Shown here: piece by piece, positions 48,121-55,120 of the stretch
How the letters are laid out: every line of letters begins with the position of its first letter
Position numbering within the stretch: the stretch's first letter is position 1
From: Gemmatimonadota bacterium
GTDB taxonomy: Bacteria > Gemmatimonadota > Gemmatimonadetes > Gemmatimonadales > GWC2-71-9
Direction: 5' to 3'
DNA length: 55,120 nucleotides
Assembly (NCBI GenBank): GCA_016209985.1
Contig: JACQVB010000219.1
Coordinates: 1 to 55,120 of the forward strand
The notes under the pieces: model-generated
The model's input: only the letters and a program-made list of their open reading frames with translations
What the model was told of the DNA's origin: nothing
Databases searched by the model: none
Program-made: the position numbers and the translations under genes

Positions 48121-49292
48121 GCGACGTCTATCTGCTCGAGCCAGAGCCATCCGCGGTCTGGTATCCCTTCGGAGACTGCCGGCCGCTGAGCGAGATGCGC
48201 GCCGGAGCGTGGTTGATCCGGGAGCGCTGGGAGGCGATCGGCGAAGGGGAAACCAGAGCGGTCTTTGCCCCCGCCCACCTTCGCGACTTCGTCGAGGATG
48301 GGGTGCCCCCTCTGGTGAAGCAGAACGAGGTGAACGGCCCCGCGCTGATCGGCCGATCGGACTTCGCACCGGCCGGCACGCGCCCGGAGCTGCCGCCGGG
48401 GCCGGCGCGTCTGATTCATGAAGAGACTGCCGTAGGCTGGTGGGTCCCGTCCGGCAGCAAGTGGAACGGCAATCAGGAAGAGTGGCCGGGCATCGAGCTG
48501 GACGGGCTCCTGTTGCGGGGGGCCTACGACCTGGTCACCGCACTCGAGCATCTGCTGCATGCCGACGCGGTGGACTTCACGGTCGAACGCGGCGACGAGC
48601 TCCCCGACGGTTGCACCGTGATCGGGGACCCGGCCGATGTAGTTCTGCTGGGTGCGACCGTTGAGCCCGGTGTGGTTTTCGACGTGCGTGAAGGTGCGGT
48701 CGTCGTCGAGCAACGGGCCTACGTGAAGAGCGGGACGAGATTCGAGGGGCCGGTGTATATCGGTCCCGGAACGGAAGTGTTCGGGGGGCCGATTCGCTGG
48801 TCCACTATCGGGCCCCGCTGCAAGGTGCGGGGCGAGATCTCCTCGACCGTCTTCGTCGGTTTCGCCAACAAGGCCCATGACGGGTTCGTGGGCCACTCCG
48901 TGATCGGGCGCTGGGTAAATCTGGGTGCCGGCACCATCACGTCGAACCTCAAGAATACTTATGGGAAAGTGCGGTTACAGGTGGGTGCCAGCTCGATCGA
49001 CACCGACCGGCAGTATCTCGGCAGCCTGATCGGCGATCATGCGAAGACCGCCATCGGAACCTTGCTCGGCACCGGAACGGTAGTCGGTGCCGGCGCGAAC
49101 GTGTTCGGCGAGGTGCGACCGCCGAAGTATGTCCGGCCGTTTGCGTGGGGTGGTGCGGACGAGCAGCGAGTCGAGCAAGAGGGATTCCTGTCGAGCGCCG
49201 AGCGCGTCCTGGCGCGTCGCAACGTGTCGCTTTCCGAGCCGGTCCGAAGGATGCTCGAGGGCCTGTACCGCCACGCGGCCGGCCGCCTATGA
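48117..49292 (+). CDS. GlmU-family putative sugar nucleotidyltransferase with left-handed beta-helix
   Basis: 391 residues. The N-terminal ~160 residues follow the divergent GlmU-like family (YLLEPEPSAVWYPFGDCRPLSEMRAGAWLIRERWEAI), lacking the classic GxGTRM loop. From about 205 hexapeptide repeats form a left-handed beta-helix (VEPGVVFDVREGAVVVEQRAYVKSGTRFEGPVYIGPGTEVFGG), with WVNLGAGTITSNLKNTYGKVRL typical of GlmU acetyltransferase ends. It probably has acyl/nucleotidyl transfer activity on a hexosamine phosphate; exact activity unknown. Coupled to manC and to the next gene by ATGA. Confidence 0.8.
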   Translation: MSDVYLLEPEPSAVWYPFGDCRPLSEMRAGAWLIRERWEAIGEGETRAVFAPAHLRDFVEDGVPPLVKQNEVNGPALIGRSDFAPAGTRPELPPGPARLIHEETAVGWWVPSGSKWNGNQEEWPGIELDGLLLRGAYDLVTALEHLLHADAVDFTVERGDELPDGCTVIGDPADVVLLGATVEPGVVFDVREGAVVVEQRAYVKSGTRFEGPVYIGPGTEVFGGPIRWSTIGPRCKVRGEISSTVFVGFANKAHDGFVGHSVIGRWVNLGAGTITSNLKNTYGKVRLQVGASSIDTDRQYLGSLIGDHAKTAIGTLLGTGTVVGAGANVFGEVRPPKYVRPFAWGGADEQRVEQEGFLSSAERVLARRNVSLSEPVRRMLEGLYRHAAGRL

Positions 49293-50065
49293 AGGTGACC
49301 GTTCTCGGATCCGGCAGCCGGGGGAACGCCATCGCCTTCTCGGCGGCCGGCACCACCATCCTGGTGGATGCCGGCTTCCCGCTCCGCACGCTCAAGCGGC
49401 GCGCGGCGAGTGCGAGACTGCGCCTTTCAGACCTCGCCGCCCTCGTTGTTACTCACGAGCACACCGATCATTCGCTCGGCGCGGCGCGGCTGGCCAAGGC
49501 GGCGTCCTGCGTGCTGCTCGCTTCACGAGGCACACTAGCGAGCCTGGCGGAGGCCGCCTCCCTTCCCACCAGGGTGATCGCGCATCTGGAAACCGTCACG
49601 ATCGGTCCCTTCGGGATCACCGCCTGCCGCATTGCGCACGACGCGGCGGAGCCGCTGGCCTTGGCCATCGTCGGTCCTGACGGCGAAAAGGCCGCTCTGG
49701 CCTACGATCTTGGGGGCTCCAGTCCGGTTCTCCGATATCTGCTGCGATCCGCGGATTGCCTCATCGTTGAATCCAATCACGATGAGGCGATGCTGCGCGC
49801 GGGTCCCTATCCGGCGTCGGTCCGACGTCGGATCGCCGGGCCCGACGGGCATCTGTCGAACCGCGCGGCAGCGACATTACTGGCCGAGGCCTGCCACCCG
49901 GCGCTGGCGACGATCGTACTCGCACACGTCAGCGAGGTGTGTAACCGGAAAGAGCTGGCGGAAGAAACGACCCGGCGCGCACTGGTGGCGCGGGGATTTG
50001 GGGGGAAGCTCTTCGTCGCGGACCAGGACGCGGGCCTGCAGTCCTTCGACGTCGCTCGCGCCTGA
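49289..50065 (+). CDS. metallo-beta-lactamase fold hydrolase (YycJ/WalJ-like)
   Basis: 258 residues from ATG 49289. Motifs: MKVTVLGSGSRGNAIAFSAAGTTILVDAGFPL, VVTHEHTDHSLGA (HxHxDH zinc site), HDAAEPLALAI, ADCLIVESNHDEAML and IVLAHVSEVCNRKEL. GSGSRGN and SNHD are typical of YycJ-type predicted nucleases. It may act as a 5'-3' exonuclease linked to repair or cell-wall control. Third gene of the manC run; it converges with the HD-GYP gene. Confidence 0.87.
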   Translation: MKVTVLGSGSRGNAIAFSAAGTTILVDAGFPLRTLKRRAASARLRLSDLAALVVTHEHTDHSLGAARLAKAASCVLLASRGTLASLAEAASLPTRVIAHLETVTIGPFGITACRIAHDAAEPLALAIVGPDGEKAALAYDLGGSSPVLRYLLRSADCLIVESNHDEAMLRAGPYPASVRRRIAGPDGHLSNRAAATLLAEACHPALATIVLAHVSEVCNRKELAEETTRRALVARGFGGKLFVADQDAGLQSFDVARA

Positions 50066-50068
50066 TCC

Positions 50069-51241
50069 TCAGCCGGTGGGGACCGGGTCGTCCGCGCTCA
50101 CCGTGGAGATCCGCGCTTCGCGCTGTCGCATCATGCTCACGAATTGGGTCGCCACTTCGGGGTCGAACTCGCTTCCCGCACGCTCCTCGATATAGGAGAG
50201 CACCCGGTCCGCGGGCCAGGCGTCCCGATAGGGCCGATCGGTCCGGAGCGCGTCATAGACGTCGCAAACGTGCACCAGCTTGCTGGCCTGGTGACAATCT
50301 CGCGCGTGGGTGAACGCCGGATACCCGCCGCCGTTCAGCATGATGTGATGCTCGTAGGCCACCACCGCGGCGAGATCCAGATCCTGTTCGGTGGCGATGA
50401 TAATTCTGGCGCCCTCCACCGGATGGCGGTTCATGATGGCCCGCTCTTCCGGCGTGAGCTTGCCGGCCTTGTTGAGGACATCTCGCGGGATCTTGACCTT
50501 CCCCAGATCGTGCATCAGTCCGGCGATGCCGAATGCGCGCACGTCGCGCGCGCCCATTCCCACCCATTCGGCAAGCCCCATGGTCAGGACGGACACGTTC
50601 ATGGAGTGGGTGGTCGTGTACTCGTCGAATTGCTTGAGCTTCAGCAGCGGGAGAATCATCTGCTGGTCGCCGTGCATCGCGACCGATAACCCGCGCACGA
50701 CCGCCTCGGCCTCGCGGAGCGGCAGAGCGTGCCCAGTCTGCAGCTCCTCGTGCAGCCATCGTACGGTGTCGGCTTCCTCTCGCAGCGTAAAGTTGATGGT
50801 CGCCGTCGGGATCTCTTCGACCGCCGCGGCCGGCTCCCCGCGGATGCCCACGCTGCCGAACCGGATGGCGCTGGGCCGCGTTTGACGGGCCTCGCTGGTA
50901 TCGATGGTGCGGAGCAGCACGCGGGCGAGGATTTCGTCGAGGAATACTTCGAGATCGTCGCGCGTTACGGCCTGGTCGAACTGGAGTCGCTGGACCCCGA
51001 CCTCGGCCAGCCGGCGGCTCCAATCCCAGCCGCGCATTTCCCGCAACGGAAGGTTGCTGAAAATCACCTCGTCGCCGAGGAACGAGAACAGCACTTCAGG
51101 CTCCTGCTGGCACAGGTCGGTGAGCTTGCCGTACACCGTATCGAGCGCCCGTTCGCGTGAGCGGTGGCCCTCGGGGTATAATGACAAAGCCGAGAGCGCC
51201 TGGGCGAATGCGGCGAGAAAATCGACCGCCGGGAGGCTCAT
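50069..51241 (-). CDS. HD-GYP-type phosphohydrolase with an N-terminal domain shared with its neighbour
   Basis: 390 residues. The C-terminal domain (about 200-370) carries GIAGLMHDLGKVKIP (HD), NRHPVEGARIIIA, YEHHIMLNGGGYP (GYP motif as GGGYP) and HVCDVYDALRTDRPY, the pattern of HD-GYP cyclic-di-GMP phosphodiesterases. The N-terminal ~120 residues (ALSALSLYPEGHRSRERALDTVYGKL... and VQRLQFDQAVTRDDLEVFLDEIL) are clearly related to the start of the upstream gene (NKFSMYPDGHPSLRPAVEGLLRTL... and ITFSRGAELDELIEFVGRV). Probably co-transcribed with it (ATGA overlap). Confidence 0.87.
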   Translation of the reverse strand: MSLPAVDFLAAFAQALSALSLYPEGHRSRERALDTVYGKLTDLCQQEPEVLFSFLGDEVIFSNLPLREMRGWDWSRRLAEVGVQRLQFDQAVTRDDLEVFLDEILARVLLRTIDTSEARQTRPSAIRFGSVGIRGEPAAAVEEIPTATINFTLREEADTVRWLHEELQTGHALPLREAEAVVRGLSVAMHGDQQMILPLLKLKQFDEYTTTHSMNVSVLTMGLAEWVGMGARDVRAFGIAGLMHDLGKVKIPRDVLNKAGKLTPEERAIMNRHPVEGARIIIATEQDLDLAAVVAYEHHIMLNGGGYPAFTHARDCHQASKLVHVCDVYDALRTDRPYRDAWPADRVLSYIEERAGSEFDPEVATQFVSMMRQREARISTVSADDPVPTG

Positions 51242-53415
51242 GCGGTTGTCCCCCCACCGGCCGCGGCGCGGGTGACGTCGGCGTCACGCGAACGAGCCGC
51301 CTGGTCCAGGATCGCTCGCGCGCGGGGATCGTCTCCGAAAGACCGCAGGGCAGCAATCGCCGCGAGGTATTCCGGCGTCTTGTCCGGCGGTCTGGCACCG
51401 AACCACGTTTTCCGCGGAGCCGTCAGCCTGAGGAGCGCGTCCACGGCGGACCGAACCCCGCTCGCCCCGAGTACCCGGATGGCCAGCACGCGCTGATCTT
51501 CCGAGGTCCCGGACAAGGCCCGCGAGCTCACCAGCGGCAGGGCGGTCGGTGGGCAGGACTGCAGTGCCGCGGTGAGCGCCGCCCGCACCATGCGTTCATC
51601 CGGGTCGCCGAGACCACGGCAAATCGCCCGCTCGCGCAGAGCCGGATCGCGCAAAACGATCCGCAGCGCCTCCCGCCGGACCCGGGCCTCTTCGTGCTGG
51701 AGGTAGTCACTCGCCCGCAGATCCGGGGGAATGACCTCCAGGTCGCCCAGAATCCGAAGCATGTTCCGCTGTACGTACCATCGCTGGTCCCCGAGGCGCT
51801 GCATCGCGAGGGGGGCGACCTCGAAGCCCAGTCCGATGATGCGGTCGAGCAGCAGTCGCCGGGTCTGGCCGGAGTCCACCGCGATCAGTGCGTCGAGCAG
51901 GACGCCGGCCGCCGCCATTCCCAGTTGAGGGAGCAAGGCATCGACCAACTCGATGTTCAGGGGGGGCACCCGCAGCACTGCAGCCAGTTGCTCGGGTGTG
52001 GCGATCTGACGCCAGATTTCCGACACGGTGGACGATCGAGCGGCGGTCTTCAGCGTCTCGACCAACCAGAGAAGCTGATCCTTTTCCATCAGCTCGCGGA
52101 TCGCCCGGGTGAGCGGCTCGCCTGTCGCATCCACTTCCAGCGCCATCTGGACGATGCGCTGCGGTCCGGGCAGGTAGACGGCTTCCGGCGCTACCGCGAA
52201 AACCGGGTCCGCGGTGGAAAGAGCCTCTAGCGCATGACGGTACGCATCCGGATTCGGATCCTTGAGCGACCAGCCCCGGATCAGCTCGCCGACCTGGTCG
52301 CGAACCGACTGTTCCGCAACGACTCGTCGCTCACCCATGCCTCGGTCGGCATGCCGGGCCAGTTTCTGGAGCATCCGAAGCATGGAGTGGGAGATGGTCT
52401 GCTCTTCGGTGTGACTCGCCGCGTTGACCAGATCGAGGACCGCATCGACGGCCATTCCCTGGGAGGCATTGAGCAGGAACTGACGTCGCTGCATCCCGTC
52501 GCCTCCCATGTCCAACAGCCGCTCCAGGGTGTGCGGCTCCAGGGTCGATACCAGTCGCGACATCCGTTTCTTGAGCTGGGTAGCCTCGGCGGTCCCCGCG
52601 CCACGCAGTTCTTCGGCGATCTGGAGCATGTAGCCCACGATAACCTGGTCGTATGCCGTGCCTCGCGGGTGCTCTTCGATGGCACGGGCGACACTGGCAG
52701 GATCCGTTGCAGGTTGAGCGGTGCCGGCCGCCGACTGTCGGTGTCCGGTGTCCGGTGTCCGGTGCTCGGGGCTGCGCGAGGGAGTCCCGGACACCGGTAG
52801 CCGGTCGCCGGACACCACGTCTTGGGGCACGGAATCACCCGCCGCAAGCGCGGCCCGAGCCATGCCTACCCACAGCTGAGCGGCCCGCGTGCGCTGACTG
52901 CGTGCGGCCGGATCGTCCGCCTGGGCCGGCTCCTGGTCGCGCTCGTCCAGCAACTCGAGCCGGTCATACATCAGGGGATGCATGCGGACATGGGGCCACG
53001 CCGCGAGCTGTGCGATCATCAGCCCCAACGGCTGCTCCGCGCGGTCGGCTTCGACAGCCACGCGGCCGACGAACTCGATCAGCTCGTCGAGTTCCGCCCC
53101 GCGTGAAAAGGTGATGGCGCCGAGGTGATGGCGGTGAAGTCGACCAGCGAGATCCTTGAGGACGGGGTTGTTGGTGTCAGTGGCCACGCCCTCGATGACG
53201 AGCTGCTGGCGCGCCACTCCCAGCGAGAGCGAGCCTCGCTCAAGCAGCAGCTGCTCGAGCGTGCGCAGCAGTCCCTCCACCGCTGGCCGCAGCGATGGAT
53301 GGCCATCCGGGTACATGGAGAACTTGTTGAGCGCGATGGAGAGCTCGATAAGGAACTCCCCCAACTCGCGCGAGAGTGCGGCGCGTGCGGGACCGGGTTG
53401 CTGAGGCGGCGTCAA
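51238..53415 (-). CDS. HEAT-repeat protein paired with the HD-GYP gene
   Basis: 725 residues, cytoplasmic. The N-terminal ~130 residues share the domain described for the downstream HD-GYP protein. A low-complexity insert (about 200-225, SGDRLPVSGTPSRSPEHRTPDTGHR) is encoded by a GTCCGGT-type tandem DNA repeat. The remainder is helical repeats of HEAT type, clearest near the end (DLRASDYLQHEEARVRREALRIVL, DERMVRAALTAAL, QRVLAIRVLGASGVRSAVDALLRL). It probably serves as a scaffold or adaptor for the HD-GYP enzyme. No enzymatic motif seen. Confidence 0.75.
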   Translation of the reverse strand: MTPPQQPGPARAALSRELGEFLIELSIALNKFSMYPDGHPSLRPAVEGLLRTLEQLLLERGSLSLGVARQQLVIEGVATDTNNPVLKDLAGRLHRHHLGAITFSRGAELDELIEFVGRVAVEADRAEQPLGLMIAQLAAWPHVRMHPLMYDRLELLDERDQEPAQADDPAARSQRTRAAQLWVGMARAALAAGDSVPQDVVSGDRLPVSGTPSRSPEHRTPDTGHRQSAAGTAQPATDPASVARAIEEHPRGTAYDQVIVGYMLQIAEELRGAGTAEATQLKKRMSRLVSTLEPHTLERLLDMGGDGMQRRQFLLNASQGMAVDAVLDLVNAASHTEEQTISHSMLRMLQKLARHADRGMGERRVVAEQSVRDQVGELIRGWSLKDPNPDAYRHALEALSTADPVFAVAPEAVYLPGPQRIVQMALEVDATGEPLTRAIRELMEKDQLLWLVETLKTAARSSTVSEIWRQIATPEQLAAVLRVPPLNIELVDALLPQLGMAAAGVLLDALIAVDSGQTRRLLLDRIIGLGFEVAPLAMQRLGDQRWYVQRNMLRILGDLEVIPPDLRASDYLQHEEARVRREALRIVLRDPALRERAICRGLGDPDERMVRAALTAALQSCPPTALPLVSSRALSGTSEDQRVLAIRVLGASGVRSAVDALLRLTAPRKTWFGARPPDKTPEYLAAIAALRSFGDDPRARAILDQAARSRDADVTRAAAGGGTTA
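52739..52817. repeat. tandem/inverted CCGGTGT repeat inside a coding region
   Basis: GTGTCCG-type heptamers (TGTCCGG) are repeated head to tail at 52739-52768, and CCGGACACCGG / CCGGACACC at 52792-52817 are their inverse, so the segment can fold back. It encodes an in-frame disordered insert of the HEAT protein. Confidence 0.6.
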
Positions 53416-53424
53416 TCCCCCGGT

Positions 53425-53883
53425 CTAGCCGCCGGTGCGCGGTGGCGTGGCCTGTGGCTTCGAAGGCTTGGCGCCGGAGGTGCCCGCGGGTACGCTGGTG
53501 CCTCGCCGGTCAGCAGGTGGAGCGGCCGGCACTTCCACCCCCTTGGGAAGCGGTGTTGCCGGACCGGTCCGTTTCAACGTGATCGGTTCTTCCAGGTCGC
53601 CACCGGAAAGGGTCAGCCGTTTTCCCTTGAGCTGGTAGCGGTAGACCATCCACTCGTCGCCGAAGGCGATATGAATGGAGTCTCCCTGGAGCCGCCAGCG
53701 CACGGTTTCGTCGCCGTAGCTCGCTGAAGAATCCGAACGGATGATCACCGACCGGGGTCCCTCCGGAGTTTCGGCCTTCCAGGTGCCGCCGAGCTGAACC
53801 TGGGGCTGGCTCTTGGGTTTCTGCGCGGCAAGCGCGGAAGCGGCAACAAGAAACACGAGGGATGCGATGCGAAGAGAGCGCAT
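53425..53883 (-). CDS. small secreted protein, unknown
   Basis: 152 residues with a clear signal peptide (MRSLRIASLVFLVAASALA, cleavage before AQKPK). The mature domain (about 28-105) is a short beta structure: VQLGGTWKAETPEGPRSVIIRSDSSASYGDETVRWRLQGDSIHIAFGDEWMVYRYQLKGKRLTLSGGD, the layout of lipocalin-like DUF5640 proteins. The last ~50 residues are Pro/Ala/Thr-rich and disordered. It lies between the HEAT gene and groEL. Function unknown. Confidence 0.65.
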   Translation of the reverse strand: MRSLRIASLVFLVAASALAAQKPKSQPQVQLGGTWKAETPEGPRSVIIRSDSSASYGDETVRWRLQGDSIHIAFGDEWMVYRYQLKGKRLTLSGGDLEEPITLKRTGPATPLPKGVEVPAAPPADRRGTSVPAGTSGAKPSKPQATPPRTGG

Positions 53884-53964
53884 GAATGTGCCGGGAAAAA
53901 GTAGTTTGGTCGGACTTTATACGCCACGCGAGCGGCAAGAGGTCCCAGCTCCTTCATTAACAAT

Positions 53965-54000
53965 CCGAAGCGCCTCGAGGTTTCCCCCGAGGCGCTTCGG
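53965..54000 (-). terminator. strong hairpin after groEL
   Basis: CCGAAGCGCCTCG (53965-53977) and its exact complement (53988-54000) form a 13-bp stem with a 10-base loop, 28 bp after the groEL stop on the minus strand. Only a weak T-rich tail (ATTGTTAAT) follows. It would end or stabilise the groEL message. Confidence 0.7.
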
Positions 54001-54028
54001 ACTACGCACCGTCGATGCGGCGATGGGT

Positions 54029-55120
54029 TTAGTACATCCCGCCCATGCCGCCTCCCGGAGGAGCCGGCAGGCCTTTCTCTTCTTCCTTCTTCTCGACCAC
54101 GACGCATTCGGTGGTGAGCAACAGGCCCGCCACCGACGCGGCATTCTGCAAGGCGGTGCGCGTGACCTTGGTCGGATCGATTACCCCCGCCTGCACCAGG
54201 TCCTCATACTCGCCTGACTGGGCGTTGTAACCGTAGTTCTTCTCTTTCGAAGAACGAACCTTCTCGACCACGATCGAACCTTCGGCGCCCGCGTTGGTCG
54301 CGATGGCACGGATGGGCTCTTCCAGCGCGCGACGCACGATGTCGACGCCCACCTGCTCGTCGGCGTCGGTTACCTTGAGCTTGCCCAGTGAAGTCTGCGC
54401 CCGCAGCAGCGCAACACCACCGCCCGGGACGATGCCCTCTTCCACCGCCGCGCGAGTCGCATGCAATGCGTCCTCGACGCGTGCCTTCTTTTCCTTCATT
54501 TCGGTTTCGGTCGCCGCACCGACGTTGATGATGGCCACGCCGCCGGCCAGCTTGGCCAGACGCTCCTGCAGCTTTTCCTTGTCGTAATCGGACGTGCTCT
54601 TCTCGATTTGCGACTTGATCTCCTTGATGCGGCCCTGGATGTCGTCCTGCTTGCCGTGGCCGTCGACCAGGGTGGTGTTGTCCTTGTCCACCACGATCCG
54701 CTTGCAGCGGCCGAGGTCGCTCAACACCGCGTTCTCCAGCTTGAAGCCGACTTCCTCGCTGATCACCTTGCCGCCGGTGAGCTTGGCGATGTCCTCCAGC
54801 ATGGCCTTGCGGCGGTCACCAAAGCCCGGCGCCTTCACGGCGCAGACCTTGAGCGTGCCCCGCAGCTTGTTGACGACCAACGTGGCGAGCGCTTCACCCT
54901 CGACGTCTTCCGCGATGATGAGCAACGGCTTGCCGGCCTGCGCCACCTTCTCGAGCGCCGGCAGCAGGTCCTTCATGGAGGAAATCTTCTTGTCATGGAT
55001 GAGGATGTAGGCGTCTTCCAGCACCGCCTCCATCTTGTCGGGATCGGTGACGAAGTAGGGCGACAGGTAGCCACGGTCGAACTGCATGCCGTCCACGGTC
55101 TCCAGCTAGGTCTCCAGACC
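54029..55120 (-). CDS. groL: chaperonin GroEL, C-terminal part
   Basis: About 360 residues are visible, beginning near the middle of the apical domain ([45 protein letters not shown]). It includes [61 protein letters not shown] and a C-terminal GGGMGGMY tail. It folds client proteins in an ATP-driven double ring with GroES. An in-frame TAG at 55106-55108 interrupts the LET-x-LETVDGMQ stretch where an intact gene needs a sense codon; being 13 bases from the edge, it may be an assembly end error. The 5' part is outside the window. Confidence 0.93.

Noticed and set aside
52739-52817. CRISPR or terminator
   Set aside because: The repeats are 7 bp, contiguous and inside a coding frame with no T-tract.

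Overview
The window is high-GC DNA from a Gram-negative bacterium, most likely a Gemmatimonadota member. The outer-membrane machinery (LptE, an LpxH-like hydrolase, an Omp85-type barrel fused to a TolB-like propeller and a peptidase-MA domain), the many secreted and lipid-anchored proteins and the gene order fit that phylum. The assignment is inferred from protein style, not from a marker gene. A tRNA-Sec gene shows that the host probably uses selenocysteine.

Region 1 (1-9560) carries an integrated element of about 8.9 kb. It is bounded by a 42-bp direct repeat (654-695 and 9482-9523) that equals the 3' half of a tRNA-Pro(TGG) gene; the intact tRNA remains at the right end beside a tyrosine integrase. 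From left to right it encodes a membrane protein on the minus strand next to attL, a control region rich in TGATCA repeats, a phage-type large terminase, a small cysteine-rich protein, a strong promoter followed by a short two-hairpin RNA with its own terminator, three tandem coupled one-domain XRE regulators, a triple-repeat protein, three small unknowns, a PrimPol-AAA replication protein, an excisionase-like HTH protein and the integrase. No capsid, portal or tail genes are present. The layout resembles a phage satellite (int, primase, regulators, packaging gene) and is the most novel part of the window.

Region 2 (9603-27152). A small secreted barrel-like protein precedes a minus-strand run of twelve overlapping or nearly touching genes (21752 to 10241). 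The run starts with two BMC-H shell proteins, a CoA-acylating aldehyde dehydrogenase and PduL (a partial bacterial-microcompartment locus with no pentamer), continues with a thioesterase, a HEAT-cyclophilin protein, the MA/TolB/Omp85 protein, a LolB-like lipoprotein, LptE and a small membrane protein, and ends with RNase PH and RdgB. Then come an LpxH-like gene, a small membrane protein, tRNA-Sec, RidA, TatD, SecF and SecD.

Region 3 (27191-36657) is the classic translation and ribosome-maturation cluster on the minus strand, rimP-nusA-ylxQ-infB-ylxP-rbfA-truB-ribF, preceded by murA and pgeF with a terminator between pgeF and rimP. MurA carries Asp in place of the fosfomycin-target Cys.

Region 4 (36740-55120). 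A DUF948-like protein and a zinc-dependent phospholipase C-like protein on the plus strand meet a coupled minus-strand operon serS-histidine kinase-pcrA-gatC-gatA-gatB. A lipoprotein, a roadblock protein, a coupled mannose-1-phosphate guanylyltransferase / GlmU-like / metallo-beta-lactamase trio, an HD-GYP/HEAT pair sharing an N-terminal domain, a small secreted protein and the 3' part of groEL complete the window. groEL has an in-frame TAG 13 bases from the right edge.
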